Source of the DNA: Deltaproteobacteria bacterium | Lineage (GTDB): Bacteria > Myxococcota_A > Polyangia > Polyangiales > Polyangiaceae | Assembly (NCBI GenBank): GCA_003235365.1 | Contig: QJWJ01000091.1 | Coordinates: 1-35,510 of the forward strand | Reading direction: 5' to 3' | Length of the DNA stretch: 35,510 nucleotides | Part shown: positions 1 through 8,207 of the stretch, one piece after another | How positions within the stretch are numbered: the stretch's first letter is position 1 | How the letters are laid out: the number at the start of each line of letters is the position of its first letter | Notes under the pieces: generated by a model | The model's database searches: none | Told to the model about the DNA's origin: nothing | The model's input: the letters and a program-made list of their open reading frames with translations, nothing else | Position numbers and translations under genes: made by a program

Positions 1-235
1 TGTCCCACGGGCGTCCGATCAGGCGCTTGGCGGCGTAGACGGTGTTTTCGGCGTTGGTGATCGCCTGGCGCTTGGCGATGTGCCCGACCAGCCGCTTGCC
101 CGTCTGGGTAACGGCCACCATGCTCGGTGTCGTCTTGTATCCCCCGCGGTTGGGAATGACTCTGGGCCCCTCTGTGTCCAGGACCGCGACGCAGCTGTTG
201 GTCGTCCCCAGATCGATGCCAATCACTCGCTCCAT
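1..235 (-). CDS. dnaK: Molecular chaperone DnaK (Hsp70), N-terminal part, runs off the window
   Basis: Only the first 78 codons are present; the gene continues past base 1. DnaK is the cytoplasmic ATP-dependent chaperone that binds exposed hydrophobic segments and is driven by J-domain proteins and GrpE. The translated start [18 protein letters not shown] is the Hsp70 phosphate-1 motif (DLGTTNS). It is followed by the typical [17 protein letters not shown] stretch and by [12 protein letters not shown], all in canonical spacing. The ATG at 235-233 lies a few residues before DLGTTNS, as in other DnaK proteins, with GGTAGAG upstream as a possible ribosome site. It sits 23 bases after the stop of the J-domain/TPR gene on the same strand, so the two are probably co-transcribed. 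A genome of this type may hold several dnaK paralogues; which one this is cannot be told from 78 residues. Confidence 0.93.
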   Translation of the reverse strand, partial: MERVIGIDLGTTNSCVAVLDTEGPRVIPNRGGYKTTPSMVAVTQTGKRLVGHIAKRQAITNAENTVYAAKRLIGRPWD

Positions 236-258
236 GATGCCGATGCTCTACCGTGTGC

Positions 259-2025
259 TCAGGAACTGTCGCCCTTCAAGCGCGTCAGTAGCGTATGTAT
301 AGCATCGTCTTTCGGGAATTGGCTCGCTGCCTTTTCCAGAGAAGCAATGGCACTTTGGCGCATACCTGCCTCCGCGTAGATCTCGGCCAGGAGGCGGTGG
401 GCGGACGCGTCGGTGGGATTGTGGGCTACTGCTAGCTTGGCCTGGTCACATGCCGAACGGAGTACCCCCGGATCCTTTCGGTAGCACTGTGCCGCTTGCG
501 CGTACAGTTCCCCACTGGCACGACCGCGCGCGGCGCGCGCGTAGAAGTCACCCGCTTGTCGCCATTCTCCGCTGCGTTCGTGTTGCCGCGCGTTGTTGAG
601 GTGGCTGTCTGCCATGATCACATCGGCTTGCAGCTCCGCTTCCTTGAGCTTCTGACGGATCTCGGGATCGTTGGGTAGGATTGTCGCCGCCAGACGCAGG
701 GAGTTCATCGACGCTACGGGATTGCCGTTCATGAGGTGCGCCTCGGCCTCCTCCACGTGACGTTGCGCTTGCGCTCCGATACCGGTGAGCCGGCTGGCTG
801 CGCTCCCGTCGGCCGGCACTTCGTTGCGACCGGCGCGAGGACCCATGCTCGCCAGTTTTCGTAGCGCGTGTTCGAGCTCGGGACTCCCCGCCATCATCGC
901 CGTACCAGCAGGTGGGGAACCGGCACTGTGTGCCGTGCGAGGTGAACCATTCACCCCGTTCATTCCACTGAGTTTGCGCGCCACACTTGCCCGCGAGCTC
1001 TGACCGAGATTGGCGCTGCGCAGTGGCGTGCGAGGCGGCGTCGGTGGGTCTGGGGCTCGTCGCGGGCGGCTCACCACCGAGGAGTCGACTGCGTCCACAC
1101 GTCCACGACTCGAGGGCGGGGGAGGGGCGACTCCGACCTGGGGCGCCTTGTGAGTCAGGTTCCCCGCAGAGCGTTTTGTCGGCGGGATCAAGCTGACCGA
1201 GCCTCGCGCGCTCGAGCTCACGGGTGTGGCTTCGGAAACGGGCGCGTCGGCCGGTCCCGCCACGGCCTGCTCGGGACCCAGCGTCTCGTCGTAGGCGGCT
1301 CGGCTCTTGCTTCGCGTCAGCGTTTCGTGCGCCGAGGTGAGCGCTTGGAAGACGCGTTCGAGCTTTGGCTTCGCATCCCCGAGCTCGCGTCCGTAGTATT
1401 TGTCCGGGTGGTAGTTGGAGACGAGGGCGAAGTAGGCAGCCTTGATCGCCTTCTTCTCGGCGTCCCTCCCGACACCCAGCAGCCGGTAGTGATCGTCGGT
1501 CTCGATCCGACTCACCATCACGTCCAAATTCGACAAGGGGGAAGCGTCGTCCTGCTTGCTGGCGTTGCTCGTCCCCGCGCGGTGGGTAGGCTGGGCGGCA
1601 ACAGATGCCTGCGAAGCAGCAGATGCTGCCTGCGAAGCAGCAGATGCTGCCTGCGAAGCAACAGATGCCTGCGAAGCGGCGGGTTGCGTGACCGACGGCG
1701 GTGCTTGCTGGGCGACAGGCGCGCGGGCGGTTTGCTGGGCGGAGGCCGTCTGACGCATCGACGCGGAGCCGGGCGTCGGCACGTTGGCGCCGCGAAGTGC
1801 ACCGAGACGAGCCAACGTCGACAAAGCTTCGACGACTCGCGGCAGGGGCAGGCCGGTGCTCAGATGAATCTCTCGAACCGTGGCGCGACCGTCGATGCGA
1901 GATAGGACGAATGCGTCCTCGGGCGCGATGGGCAAACGCCGCACGTCCACGCCGGGTTCGAGATTGGGGACGTCAGCGTCGTGATGTTCGGTCGTTGTCG
2001 ACTGCTGCACTGGCCCTGACCTCAC
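259..2025 (-). CDS. J-domain/TPR protein with N-terminal winged-helix-like region, partner of the adjacent DnaK
   Basis: Predicted cytoplasmic J-domain co-chaperone of about 588 residues. Residues about 22-80 form a helical segment (PEDAFVLSRIDG, then a leucine-rich stretch) of a kind seen at the front of myxobacterial J-proteins. An Ala/Gln/Ser/Pro linker follows to about 165. The J domain spans about 176-250, with the essential HPD at 206-208 inside YHPDKYYG and a typical KAAYFALV helix II. After a second low-complexity Pro/Ser region, the last 150 residues look like TPR helices (LRLAATILPNDPEIRQKL, AHRLLAEIYAEAGM). It lacks the zinc fingers and C-terminal domains of classical DnaJ. The stop is 23 bases before dnaK. 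The start is uncertain: the frame stays open to a TTG at 2106; I chose GTG at 2025, and GTG at 2010 is equally possible. Recruiting DnaK to specific clients through the TPRs is inference. Confidence 0.85.
   Translation of the reverse strand: MRSGPVQQSTTTEHHDADVPNLEPGVDVRRLPIAPEDAFVLSRIDGRATVREIHLSTGLPLPRVVEALSTLARLGALRGANVPTPGSASMRQTASAQQTARAPVAQQAPPSVTQPAASQASVASQAASAASQAASAASQASVAAQPTHRAGTSNASKQDDASPLSNLDVMVSRIETDDHYRLLGVGRDAEKKAIKAAYFALVSNYHPDKYYGRELGDAKPKLERVFQALTSAHETLTRSKSRAAYDETLGPEQAVAGPADAPVSEATPVSSSARGSVSLIPPTKRSAGNLTHKAPQVGVAPPPPSSRGRVDAVDSSVVSRPRRAPDPPTPPRTPLRSANLGQSSRASVARKLSGMNGVNGSPRTAHSAGSPPAGTAMMAGSPELEHALRKLASMGPRAGRNEVPADGSAASRLTGIGAQAQRHVEEAEAHLMNGNPVASMNSLRLAATILPNDPEIRQKLKEAELQADVIMADSHLNNARQHERSGEWRQAGDFYARAARGRASGELYAQAAQCYRKDPGVLRSACDQAKLAVAHNPTDASAHRLLAEIYAEAGMRQSAIASLEKAASQFPKDDAIHTLLTRLKGDSS
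1602..1680. repeat. Short in-frame tandem repeat inside the J-protein linker
   Basis: Four consecutive units of 18 or 21 bases share AGATG(CTG)CCTGCGAAGC. They encode the Ala/Ser/Gln repeats of the linker before the J domain. Unit lengths are multiples of three, so copy-number change would keep the frame. Confidence 0.8.
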
Positions 2026-2336
2026 TCCAATCCGCGGTTGTACCGATGGGGGATCACCGACGTGAGACTTTCGCTCGCCACCGTGATCGGCTGTTTGTGG
2101 GGGCAACTACAGGCAGTTCTCACGACCTGCCCCGGATAGTAGCACCGTAGCGGGGCGCCGGCGTCAGCCCGCGGGTCGGAATGGGGTCGACGGGGGGTGA
2201 CCCACCGGCTCGAGGGCGGTGAGCGAGCTCGTCGCCGGCGGTTTGGCTGTGGAGGAGCACGCGAAGCAGGCGAGTTGGGCCATTGGCCGCGCAAGTCTGT
2301 CTCTCCTGGAATCGAGTCGCTATAAGCCCCGGCACG
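2026..2336. other. Divergent intergenic region without a recognised gene
   Basis: This stretch separates the J-protein (minus) from the rhomboid gene (plus) and must hold both promoters. The first part could still code for the N-terminus of the J-protein if the TTG at 2106 is used. I see no convincing -35/-10 pair, CIRCE-like heat-shock operator or strong hairpin. Confidence 0.5.
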
Positions 2337-3185
2337 ATGAGCAACGGTTCGAAGATCTGCCCCCAATGCGGTGGGCTGAACAGCCGCGATCAGGATCAAT
2401 GTGTGCGTTGTGGCACCCCGTTTCCCAGCGCTGCCTCCGCTTGGGGTCGCGCCCAGCTCGAGAACCTGCTGGGCAGCGAGGCGCCGATGACCAAGTTGTT
2501 CGTTGGTTTCTGCTGCCTGGTGTTTGCCCTGCAGACCTTCGACAGCCGAGACCTATCGATTCTCAGCGCCGGGCCGCGATGGGTGATCCTGCGCTGGGGG
2601 GCGCTCGTCCCGGTGATCGGGGTGATCGAGCCGTGGCGAATCTTGTCGGCGACGTTCGTGCACTTTGGCGTCATGCACATCGTCTTCAACATGATGGCGA
2701 CGATTCACCTCGGAAAGATGCTGGAAGGAAAGGTCGGTTCCGCGCGTTTCATCGTGACCGTGATCGTGACGGCGATCGCTGGCTTTGCCGCGAGCCAAGC
2801 ATGGGACCTGAACACGGGCGCCCCCCAGATACCGACTGGCGGAGCCAGCGGTGGGATCTCCGGTCTGATCGGTGCCTTGGTGGGCAACCTGTACGCGCGG
2901 CGCGACCCCGCCTACAAGCAGGTGTTCATCCAGTTCGTCATCTACGCCGTGCTGATGGCTTTGCTGTGGAGCGTGAACAACGCCGCCCACGCCGGGGGAT
3001 TCGTTGCCGGGGTGCCGTTCGGGTACTTGTTCTACAAGGAGAACCGTCCGTGGCGGCTCGCGTGGGTGTTTCGTATCGCGGCGGCACTGTGCATCGTCGG
3101 GTCGGTGGCGAGTGTGGTGCTGTGCGCGACTTCCGACGTCTGGCGTGTGCAAAAGGCCATCGAGATGCAACGTATGGGTCGTTGA
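2337..3185 (+). CDS. Rhomboid-family intramembrane serine protease with N-terminal zinc ribbon
   Basis: A 282-residue polytopic membrane protein that should cleave transmembrane substrates within the bilayer. Residues 8-25 carry two CxxC knuckles (CPQCGG and CVRCG), a small zinc ribbon on the cytoplasmic side. The rhomboid core follows. The HxxxN element is in FVHFGVMHIVFNMM (H114, N118). The serine motif is in GGASGGISGLIGA with S171 as nucleophile. The catalytic histidine is in NNAAHAGGFVAG (H218). Hydrophobic segments fit a six-helix core plus an extra C-terminal helix (about 241-263). The ATG at 2337 is chosen because the zinc ribbon begins just after it; the open frame upstream has no rhomboid character. 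It is transcribed away from the J-protein and converges on the lipoprotein gene. The substrate is unknown. Confidence 0.9.
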   Translation: MSNGSKICPQCGGLNSRDQDQCVRCGTPFPSAASAWGRAQLENLLGSEAPMTKLFVGFCCLVFALQTFDSRDLSILSAGPRWVILRWGALVPVIGVIEPWRILSATFVHFGVMHIVFNMMATIHLGKMLEGKVGSARFIVTVIVTAIAGFAASQAWDLNTGAPQIPTGGASGGISGLIGALVGNLYARRDPAYKQVFIQFVIYAVLMALLWSVNNAAHAGGFVAGVPFGYLFYKENRPWRLAWVFRIAAALCIVGSVASVVLCATSDVWRVQKAIEMQRMGR

Positions 3186-3245
3186 ACGAGCGAACGGGAT
3201 CCGCGCCGCCAACGCGACGGTCGAGAGAGCCGTGTGCTGGGCCGC

Positions 3246-4904
3246 TCATGGAGACTCGGTGGGGCGTACGGCTTCGAACTGACCTCGAGACTGCACTCCG
3301 CTTCCCTTGCCGAACACCTCGACGCTGCCCGCCCAAGCTCCGGAAACCGCCAGGGGCAAGGCGTCGTCCCTGATTGTCGTGGGGCCGGAAGCGGAGATGT
3401 ACATCTTGGTCGTGCCTGGAATCGCGGTCGTGACGTCGTGCCACATGGCGACCAACGCATCCTCGCAGTATTGCGCTAGGCAGTTCGAGTCGCAGCCTGG
3501 ATAGCCCTGCCCGCTGGCGTCGCTCAACACCGTGGCAACCCGCGTGCAGTCCAGTGCAGCGCTGAGCGCGGCGACCGCGCCGCCGGGTTCGGCAGCGACC
3601 TCGGCGTCTGGGATGCCGTCGTCGCCCACTGCCGACTGCTCCGAAGTGCTCTCCCATGCGATGTGGTTGGCGAGCGCGGACAAGGCGAGAGGCAGCGACC
3701 AGACCACGGTGGTTTCCAGACCCAGGACGTCGAAACCTTCGGGGTGGAAGGACACCCGAGTGTTGCGGAACGCGAGGGGCTCCGGCGGCATTCCAGCAAG
3801 GGCGCTGGGGGTCAACAGCCCGATCCCGCCTTTCGGCAGTCCGACCAGACGCCCCTCGAGCAGCGGATTGTTGGTGAACAGTCGCGTGCGGGCGCGGCTG
3901 AGCCAATCGAGGACGCGCGAGCGCAGACCGCGGGTGGCGCCCGGCTCCTGAAGATTCAGCGCCAAGGCTTCGCTCCACGAACCAGCCTCGGCGCCGGCTC
4001 GAAATGTAACCTCGTCGTCTGCGATTCGCGCCATTCGCTCGATGAGCACTTGGGCGTCCTGCTCGAATCCTGCCGTGAACGCGCCGACCATTTGCGTGAT
4101 CGCAGTATCGAAGACCTCGGATATTTCCGGCGTCAGCTCCCAATGCAGTTGGAACTGAAAGTCGATGGCGGACAGCTGGAGCGGGCGATCCGTCACGGCG
4201 ATGCGTTCGATCTGGACCTGATCGGCCTTGAGCTGGATCCCTTCACGGCACCCGTACACGTACTCGTTTCCGCGAACGTACAGGGTCACGTTCTCGTTGG
4301 CGGGCACGCCGACGACGGAGATGGGGTCGTAGACTGGCAATCCAGCATCCGGATACGTCGCCGTTGCCTCAACCGGGTCGCGATAGCCGGTGAGGAAGTC
4401 GACCTCGGCGCAAGGCGTGTCCGTCTCGAGCCCGACCGCCCACCGGTCGATGCTTCGCAAGCCGGTGTACGCGAGCTCGACACGCACCGTTCCAGCAGTT
4501 ATCTGAACGACGTCGACCCGCGCCTCGTCGAACGATCCGCCGCTGGTGGCGCGGAGACGGAATCCGCCAGTGTCAGCCGGGACGTTGACGCGCACGCTCG
4601 CCTGGCCGTCCTCGTCGGTCATCACGCGGCTCTGTTCGACGTACGCGTTCTGGGTGTCTCCGAGCAACGCGATCTCGACCTCGTGAACACCCGGCGGGGT
4701 CACTTCGATGCGCACTTCCCCGAATTCTCCCGGTTTCGGCGACAGCTGGCGTGGACTGACCTTGACCATCACATCGCCCGGCTCGGTAACCGTGGGCTCG
4801 GCTTGGGGGTCGTCTTTGGCTCCGGTGCTCAGAGGCTCCTGCTGGATCTTGCCGCAACTGGTCAATGCGACGGCGGCGGTGATGATGAGCACGGACGGGT
4901 TCAT
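3246..4904 (-). CDS. Large predicted lipoprotein with an N-terminal Ig-like domain
   Basis: A 552-residue protein of unknown function. The first residues are a lipoprotein signal peptide ending in the lipobox LTSC, so Cys17 should be lipidated. Residues about 45-140 have the pattern of a bacterial Ig-like (Big/invasin type) beta-sandwich: VKVSPRQLSPKPGEFGEVRIEV, then DEDGQASVRVNVPADTGGF, then RLRATSGG. The middle and C-terminal parts are mixed alpha/beta with several cysteines (for example CAEVDF, YGCREG, YPGCDSNCLAQYC), suggesting disulfides outside the cytoplasm. The ATG at 4904 is preferred because it gives a compact signal peptide; the open frame extends 23 codons further. It is divergent from the response-regulator gene. 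I do not recognise a named family for the C-terminal 400 residues; it resembles the large surface lipoproteins common in myxobacteria. Confidence 0.8.
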   Translation of the reverse strand: MNPSVLIITAAVALTSCGKIQQEPLSTGAKDDPQAEPTVTEPGDVMVKVSPRQLSPKPGEFGEVRIEVTPPGVHEVEIALLGDTQNAYVEQSRVMTDEDGQASVRVNVPADTGGFRLRATSGGSFDEARVDVVQITAGTVRVELAYTGLRSIDRWAVGLETDTPCAEVDFLTGYRDPVEATATYPDAGLPVYDPISVVGVPANENVTLYVRGNEYVYGCREGIQLKADQVQIERIAVTDRPLQLSAIDFQFQLHWELTPEISEVFDTAITQMVGAFTAGFEQDAQVLIERMARIADDEVTFRAGAEAGSWSEALALNLQEPGATRGLRSRVLDWLSRARTRLFTNNPLLEGRLVGLPKGGIGLLTPSALAGMPPEPLAFRNTRVSFHPEGFDVLGLETTVVWSLPLALSALANHIAWESTSEQSAVGDDGIPDAEVAAEPGGAVAALSAALDCTRVATVLSDASGQGYPGCDSNCLAQYCEDALVAMWHDVTTAIPGTTKMYISASGPTTIRDDALPLAVSGAWAGSVEVFGKGSGVQSRGQFEAVRPTESP

Positions 4905-5085
4905 CGAGACGATCAGTAATACGCTAGGCACCCGGGCAGGTCGAGGCAAAGGGGGTAATGGTAAGCGTAGCACGTACAGCGAGCCGTGGAATCCCGTCGA
5001 CGATCGGCCGAATGGGTCGCCATCTCGAAGGACGACACCAGGAGAATTTGCATGGCGCCGAGAGCGCGTTGTAAGCCCAACGACG

Positions 5086-6495
5086 ATGCCTACCGCGTCC
5101 TCGGCAGTGCGGGTCCTCGTCGTCGACGATGAGCCGGCGATTCGACAGATGTTGCAGATCCTGCTGCGACGCGAAGGCTACGACGTCACCGTCGCGCCGG
5201 GCCATCGAGCAGCCGCCGAAGCACTCGATGGTGCCGCGGAGCCGTTCGCCGTCGTGCTCAGCGATCTGGCGATGCCGGATGGTTCGGGCCTCGACGTGCT
5301 GGCCGCCGCCAAGCAGCGGTCTGCGGCGACCGAAGTGATCCTGATGACGGCGCATTCGTCGATCGACAATGCCGTGGCAGCGATGCGCGCTGGGGCGTTC
5401 AATTTCGTCACCAAGCCCTTCGACCCGGCCCAACTCACCGCGTTGATCGCCAAGGCCGTCGAACGCAGCGAACTCGTCAACGAGAACACCAAGCTGCGCG
5501 CACAAGTCGAGGGGCGCACGGCGATGCCCGCGCCCAAGAGCGCGGCCATGCGCAAGGTTTACGATCTGGTGGCGCGCATCGCGGACACCAAGACGACGGT
5601 ACTCATCACCGGAGAAAGCGGTACGGGCAAAGAGCGGGTGGCGCGGGCGATCCACGAAGCGTCCTCGCGAAGGGAGGCCCCCTTTCTCGTCGTCAATTGT
5701 GGGGCGCTGCCCGAGAACTTGATGGAAAGCGAGTTGTTCGGGCACGAACGGGGAGCGTTCACCGGCGCCACTGGCAAACACCTCGGTATCTTCCGGGAGG
5801 CGGACGGCGGTACGGTGATGTTGGACGAGGTCGGCGAGTTGCCTGCGTCGTTGCAAGTGAAGCTATTGCGCGTGTTGCAGGAACGTCGGGTTCGTCCGGT
5901 AGGGGCGGCCCAGGAGATGTCCGTCGACGTGCGCGTGTTGGCTGCGACGAATCGCGACGTGGAAGCAGACGTGCGAGAGGGGAACTTCCGTCAGGACTTG
6001 TACTACCGCCTGAACGTCATTCGATTGGAGCTACCGCCCTTGAGGGATAGAGTCGACGACATTCCGTCGCTGGCCGAGGGGTTCGTTCGACGCTTCTCTT
6101 GGGAGATGGGCAAGGACGTCCAGGCGCTGACGCCCGATGCGCTGCATGCCTTGGAGCGGTACTCGTTTCCCGGCAACGTGCGCGAATTGGAGAACCTCCT
6201 CGAACGCGCCGTAGCCTTGGCTGGGGCTCATGCCATCGGGTTGGGGGACCTGCCGGCGGAGGTCAGTGGCATGTCCAATGCCCCCGCCGCGGGGCTGGTG
6301 TCCCTCCCGGAAGACGGATGCAACCTCGATGAGGTGTTGGCGGAGGTCGAGCGGCGCTTGTTGGTGCAGGCTCTCGATCGAACCGGCGGAGTGCGGACGG
6401 CAGCTGCACAGGTGCTGGGGATCTCGTTTCGCTCACTCAGGTATCGCCTGGCCAAGTTGGCCCTCGCCGACGACGACGGTAGCGAGGGCGATTGA
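5086..6495 (+). CDS. pilR: NtrC-family sigma-54 response regulator, probably PilR-like
   Basis: A 469-residue transcription activator. The receiver domain spans residues 8-125, with acidic pair D14-D15, phospho-acceptor D60 (LSDLAMPDGSG), T88 and K110. The AAA+ domain spans about 150-385: Walker A GESGTGKE (176-183), the sigma-54 contact loop GAFTGA (223-228), Walker B ending in DE (247-248), and FPGNVRELENLLERA in the C-terminal subdomain. A Fis-type helix-turn-helix closes the protein (VRTAAAQVLGISFRSLRYRL). The protein is therefore intact for phosphorylation, ATP hydrolysis and DNA binding. Three pilin genes follow directly, the arrangement that suggests PilR. No histidine kinase is encoded in the window, so the PilS partner is elsewhere or different. 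The ATG at 5086 fits the usual receiver start. A better ribosome site (AGGAG, 5041-5045) actually precedes an out-of-frame ATG at 5052. The symbol rests on neighbourhood. Confidence 0.88.
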   Translation: MPTASSAVRVLVVDDEPAIRQMLQILLRREGYDVTVAPGHRAAAEALDGAAEPFAVVLSDLAMPDGSGLDVLAAAKQRSAATEVILMTAHSSIDNAVAAMRAGAFNFVTKPFDPAQLTALIAKAVERSELVNENTKLRAQVEGRTAMPAPKSAAMRKVYDLVARIADTKTTVLITGESGTGKERVARAIHEASSRREAPFLVVNCGALPENLMESELFGHERGAFTGATGKHLGIFREADGGTVMLDEVGELPASLQVKLLRVLQERRVRPVGAAQEMSVDVRVLAATNRDVEADVREGNFRQDLYYRLNVIRLELPPLRDRVDDIPSLAEGFVRRFSWEMGKDVQALTPDALHALERYSFPGNVRELENLLERAVALAGAHAIGLGDLPAEVSGMSNAPAAGLVSLPEDGCNLDEVLAEVERRLLVQALDRTGGVRTAAAQVLGISFRSLRYRLAKLALADDDGSEGD

Positions 6496-6566
6496 TTCGG
6501 CGTCGCGTACACGCGTCGACCAGTCGCGACCGTGCATGGCGCGGCGCTTCTGTCATACTGCCCCTC

Positions 6567-7124
6567 ATGCGCCGGGCGCGTCGGTTACGAGGCTTCACGT
6601 TGGTCGAGTTGATGGTGGTGGTCGCCATCGCCGCGCTGCTGGCAGTGATCGCCGTGCACTCGCTGCGTCGCCACGTGTCGTCTTCCAAGAGCATCGAAGC
6701 GCTGACCATGATTCAGAGCATCCGCGCGGCGCAAGAGCGCTACCGATCGCTGAACACGGTGTATCTGGACGTGTCGGTCTCGGGAGCGTGGTACCCGCTC
6801 GATCCGACGGTGCCTGCAAACCGGGGGATCAAGACGACGTTCTTTCAGGCACCGGGCGCTGACGCGCATCCGGACAACGCCGCTTGGTGGCAGCTCAATC
6901 CCAGCGTCGCCGGGCCGGTGCAGTTCGGGTACATGACCCGTTGTGGTCTGCCTGGGCAAGCGATGACCGTGCCCCAGGTGGAAACCGGGGCAGTCTGGCC
7001 AGCGACGACCGAGCCTTGGTACGTGATCGAAGCGGCCGCCGACGCCGATGAAGACGGCATACTCGCCAACTACGTTGCGTCGAGTATCAACGGCGAAGTC
7101 TTCCGAAAAGACGAAGGGGAGTAA
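6567..7124 (+). CDS. Type IV prepilin-like protein (pilin 1)
   Basis: A 185-residue prepilin with the type III signal MRRARRLRG|FTLVELMVVVAIAALLAVIAV. Cleavage by prepilin peptidase after Gly9 would leave Phe1 and the conserved Glu5, followed by the hydrophobic alpha-1 helix that packs into the pilus core. The globular part contains conserved small-pilin features (SIRAAQERYRSLN). The C-terminus carries the acidic turn DADEDG shared in position with the other pilins here. The start at 6567 is chosen because the basic leader before the cleavage site is then nine residues. The gene begins 71 bases after the response-regulator stop. It may be a minor pilin or an alternative subunit; there are only two cysteines or fewer, so no clear disulfide loop. 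Confidence 0.88.
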   Translation: MRRARRLRGFTLVELMVVVAIAALLAVIAVHSLRRHVSSSKSIEALTMIQSIRAAQERYRSLNTVYLDVSVSGAWYPLDPTVPANRGIKTTFFQAPGADAHPDNAAWWQLNPSVAGPVQFGYMTRCGLPGQAMTVPQVETGAVWPATTEPWYVIEAAADADEDGILANYVASSINGEVFRKDEGE

Positions 7125-7348
7125 ACCCATCACCGCTTCGGCGGTATGTGCGTTGAGCTGTGCTGGGGGGCTCGTGTCTGCGCTGCGTGACTCGTCACCT
7201 GGCTGTGTTCACTAGAGCAACACATTGGCTCGAGACGAAACGAACCTGTTTCGATCGGGCATCGTAAAGGTCGACCCCTGTAGCCATCAATGATTGGAAC
7301 GCCACCTGAGCGTCATGGTTGGTGTTCGAGGTTCATCGATCGCCGGCT

Positions 7349-7391
7349 ACAAATTGCGTCACTATCCGTCCGGGCGGGTGACGCAATTTGT
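7349..7391. promoter_or_regulatory. 14-bp perfect inverted repeat in the pilin 2 leader
   Basis: Left arm ACAAATTGCGTCAC (7349-7362) and right arm GTGACGCAATTTGT (7378-7391) are exact reverse complements separated by 15 bases that contain a further GC-rich pairing. There is no run of T after it, so a plain intrinsic terminator is not obvious. It could be an operator for a dimeric regulator or an RNA hairpin in the leader, about 120 bases before the pilin 2 start. Confidence 0.75.
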
Positions 7392-7464
7392 CGGTTCGGT
7401 ATGTGGGGGGGAGTGGGACCAGTTGCTGCTACGGGCGGCATCTTGGCAAAACGACTCGGCATTG

Positions 7465-7499
7465 GTTAGCGCGTGCCAGTTGGCATGCTCTTCGCTAAC
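7465..7499. promoter_or_regulatory. Nested inverted repeat next to the pilin 2 start codon
   Basis: Outer arms GTTAGCG (7465-7471) and CGCTAAC (7493-7499) enclose an inner pair TGCCA/TGGCA (7474-7478 and 7481-7485). The 3' arm ends 10 bases before the ATG at 7510, right at the ribosome-binding position. The right half also resembles a sigma-54 site (GG at 7482-7483 and GC at 7494-7495, ten bases between). Translational control hairpin or DNA operator are both possible. Confidence 0.55.
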
Positions 7500-7509
7500 T
7501 GGATTGGCG

Positions 7510-8067
7510 ATGCAACGGCCGCGCAATCGCCAGGGCTTCACGCTCGTCGAAGTGATGGTCGTCGTCGTCATCATCGGCGTGTTGGGCACCCTGGCAGCCT
7601 ACGGTGTCCGCAAATACATCGGTAGCGCACGCGCCTCGGAAGCGGCGGCGGTGCTCAACAGCATCCGCGGCGCCGAAGAGGTCTACCACCAAGATACCTT
7701 CCAATACCTCGACGTCTCCCAAGGAACCTTCGACAACTTGCACCCGTCAGTGCCGCCTGGCGCCTTCAAACGCAATTGGGCGGGAGACGGTGACCATCCC
7801 CCGACGACACACAACTTTCGCCAGCTGGGCGTCGAAGTCGCGGGTCCGGTGTCCTTCTCTTACGGCGTCGTGGCTGGTCGCGCTGGCGACGCCTTTCCGG
7901 TCATGCCGACACAGAAGACCGCGGCCCAGTTCAACTTCCCGGCCGCAGCGGCCGGTGACTTCTACGTAGCTTTGGCAAAAGCCGACTTCAACGGCGACGG
8001 GAAGTTCTCGTACGTCGTGACTCATAGCCTGACTCAGGAGCTGTATTCGGAGAACGACGGACAGTGA
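7510..8067 (+). CDS. Type IV prepilin-like protein (pilin 2)
   Basis: A 185-residue prepilin with leader MQRPRNRQG and the processing site G|FTLVEVMVVVVIIGVLGTL, giving mature Phe1 and Glu5. After the alpha-1 helix comes ASEAAAVLNSIRGAEEVYHQDT, very like the same stretch in pilin 1 (SIRAAQERYRS), so the two are probably paralogues. The C-terminal strand region contains ADFNGDGKFSYVV, an Asp-rich turn matching DLDGD in the other pilins. The ATG at 7510 is the only start that gives a normal nine-residue leader. The region upstream holds two strong inverted repeats, one ending at the ribosome site, which makes separate regulation from pilin 1 likely. It may be a minor pilin or a condition-specific subunit. 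Confidence 0.88.
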   Translation: MQRPRNRQGFTLVEVMVVVVIIGVLGTLAAYGVRKYIGSARASEAAAVLNSIRGAEEVYHQDTFQYLDVSQGTFDNLHPSVPPGAFKRNWAGDGDHPPTTHNFRQLGVEVAGPVSFSYGVVAGRAGDAFPVMPTQKTAAQFNFPAAAAGDFYVALAKADFNGDGKFSYVVTHSLTQELYSENDGQ

Positions 8068-8207
8068 TGCCCCGCCGTTCTCCGTGAGCGTACGAACCTC
8101 AATCCCATCCCCTCAGGACTTCAGAAAAGCAGACGGCGCGTGCGGCCATGGGTGACCCGGCGCGAACTATTACCCCAGTCGCCCGCACTACAAAGAAAGA
8201 CGGACAG

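Larger units (their letters stand above)
7125..7509. other. 385-bp leader region between pilin 1 and pilin 2, no gene
   Basis: No plausible coding sequence is seen; the frame of pilin 2 stays open back to 7294, but this stretch has no pilin character. The region holds two strong inverted repeats (7349-7391 and 7465-7499, listed separately). It is long compared with the other gaps in this locus, which suggests a separate promoter and leader for pilin 2. Confidence 0.6.

Noticed and set aside
2219..3373. 384-codon plus-strand frame over the rhomboid gene
   Set aside because: It is a shadow; the rhomboid frame has all catalytic motifs.
3663..4919. 418-codon plus-strand frame opposite the large lipoprotein
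   Set aside because: Antisense shadow in GC-rich sequence; the minus-strand frame has a lipobox and an Ig-like domain.
7294..7509. N-terminal extension of pilin 2
   Set aside because: The extension would place 80 residues before the prepilin cleavage site, and the stretch contains the inverted repeats.
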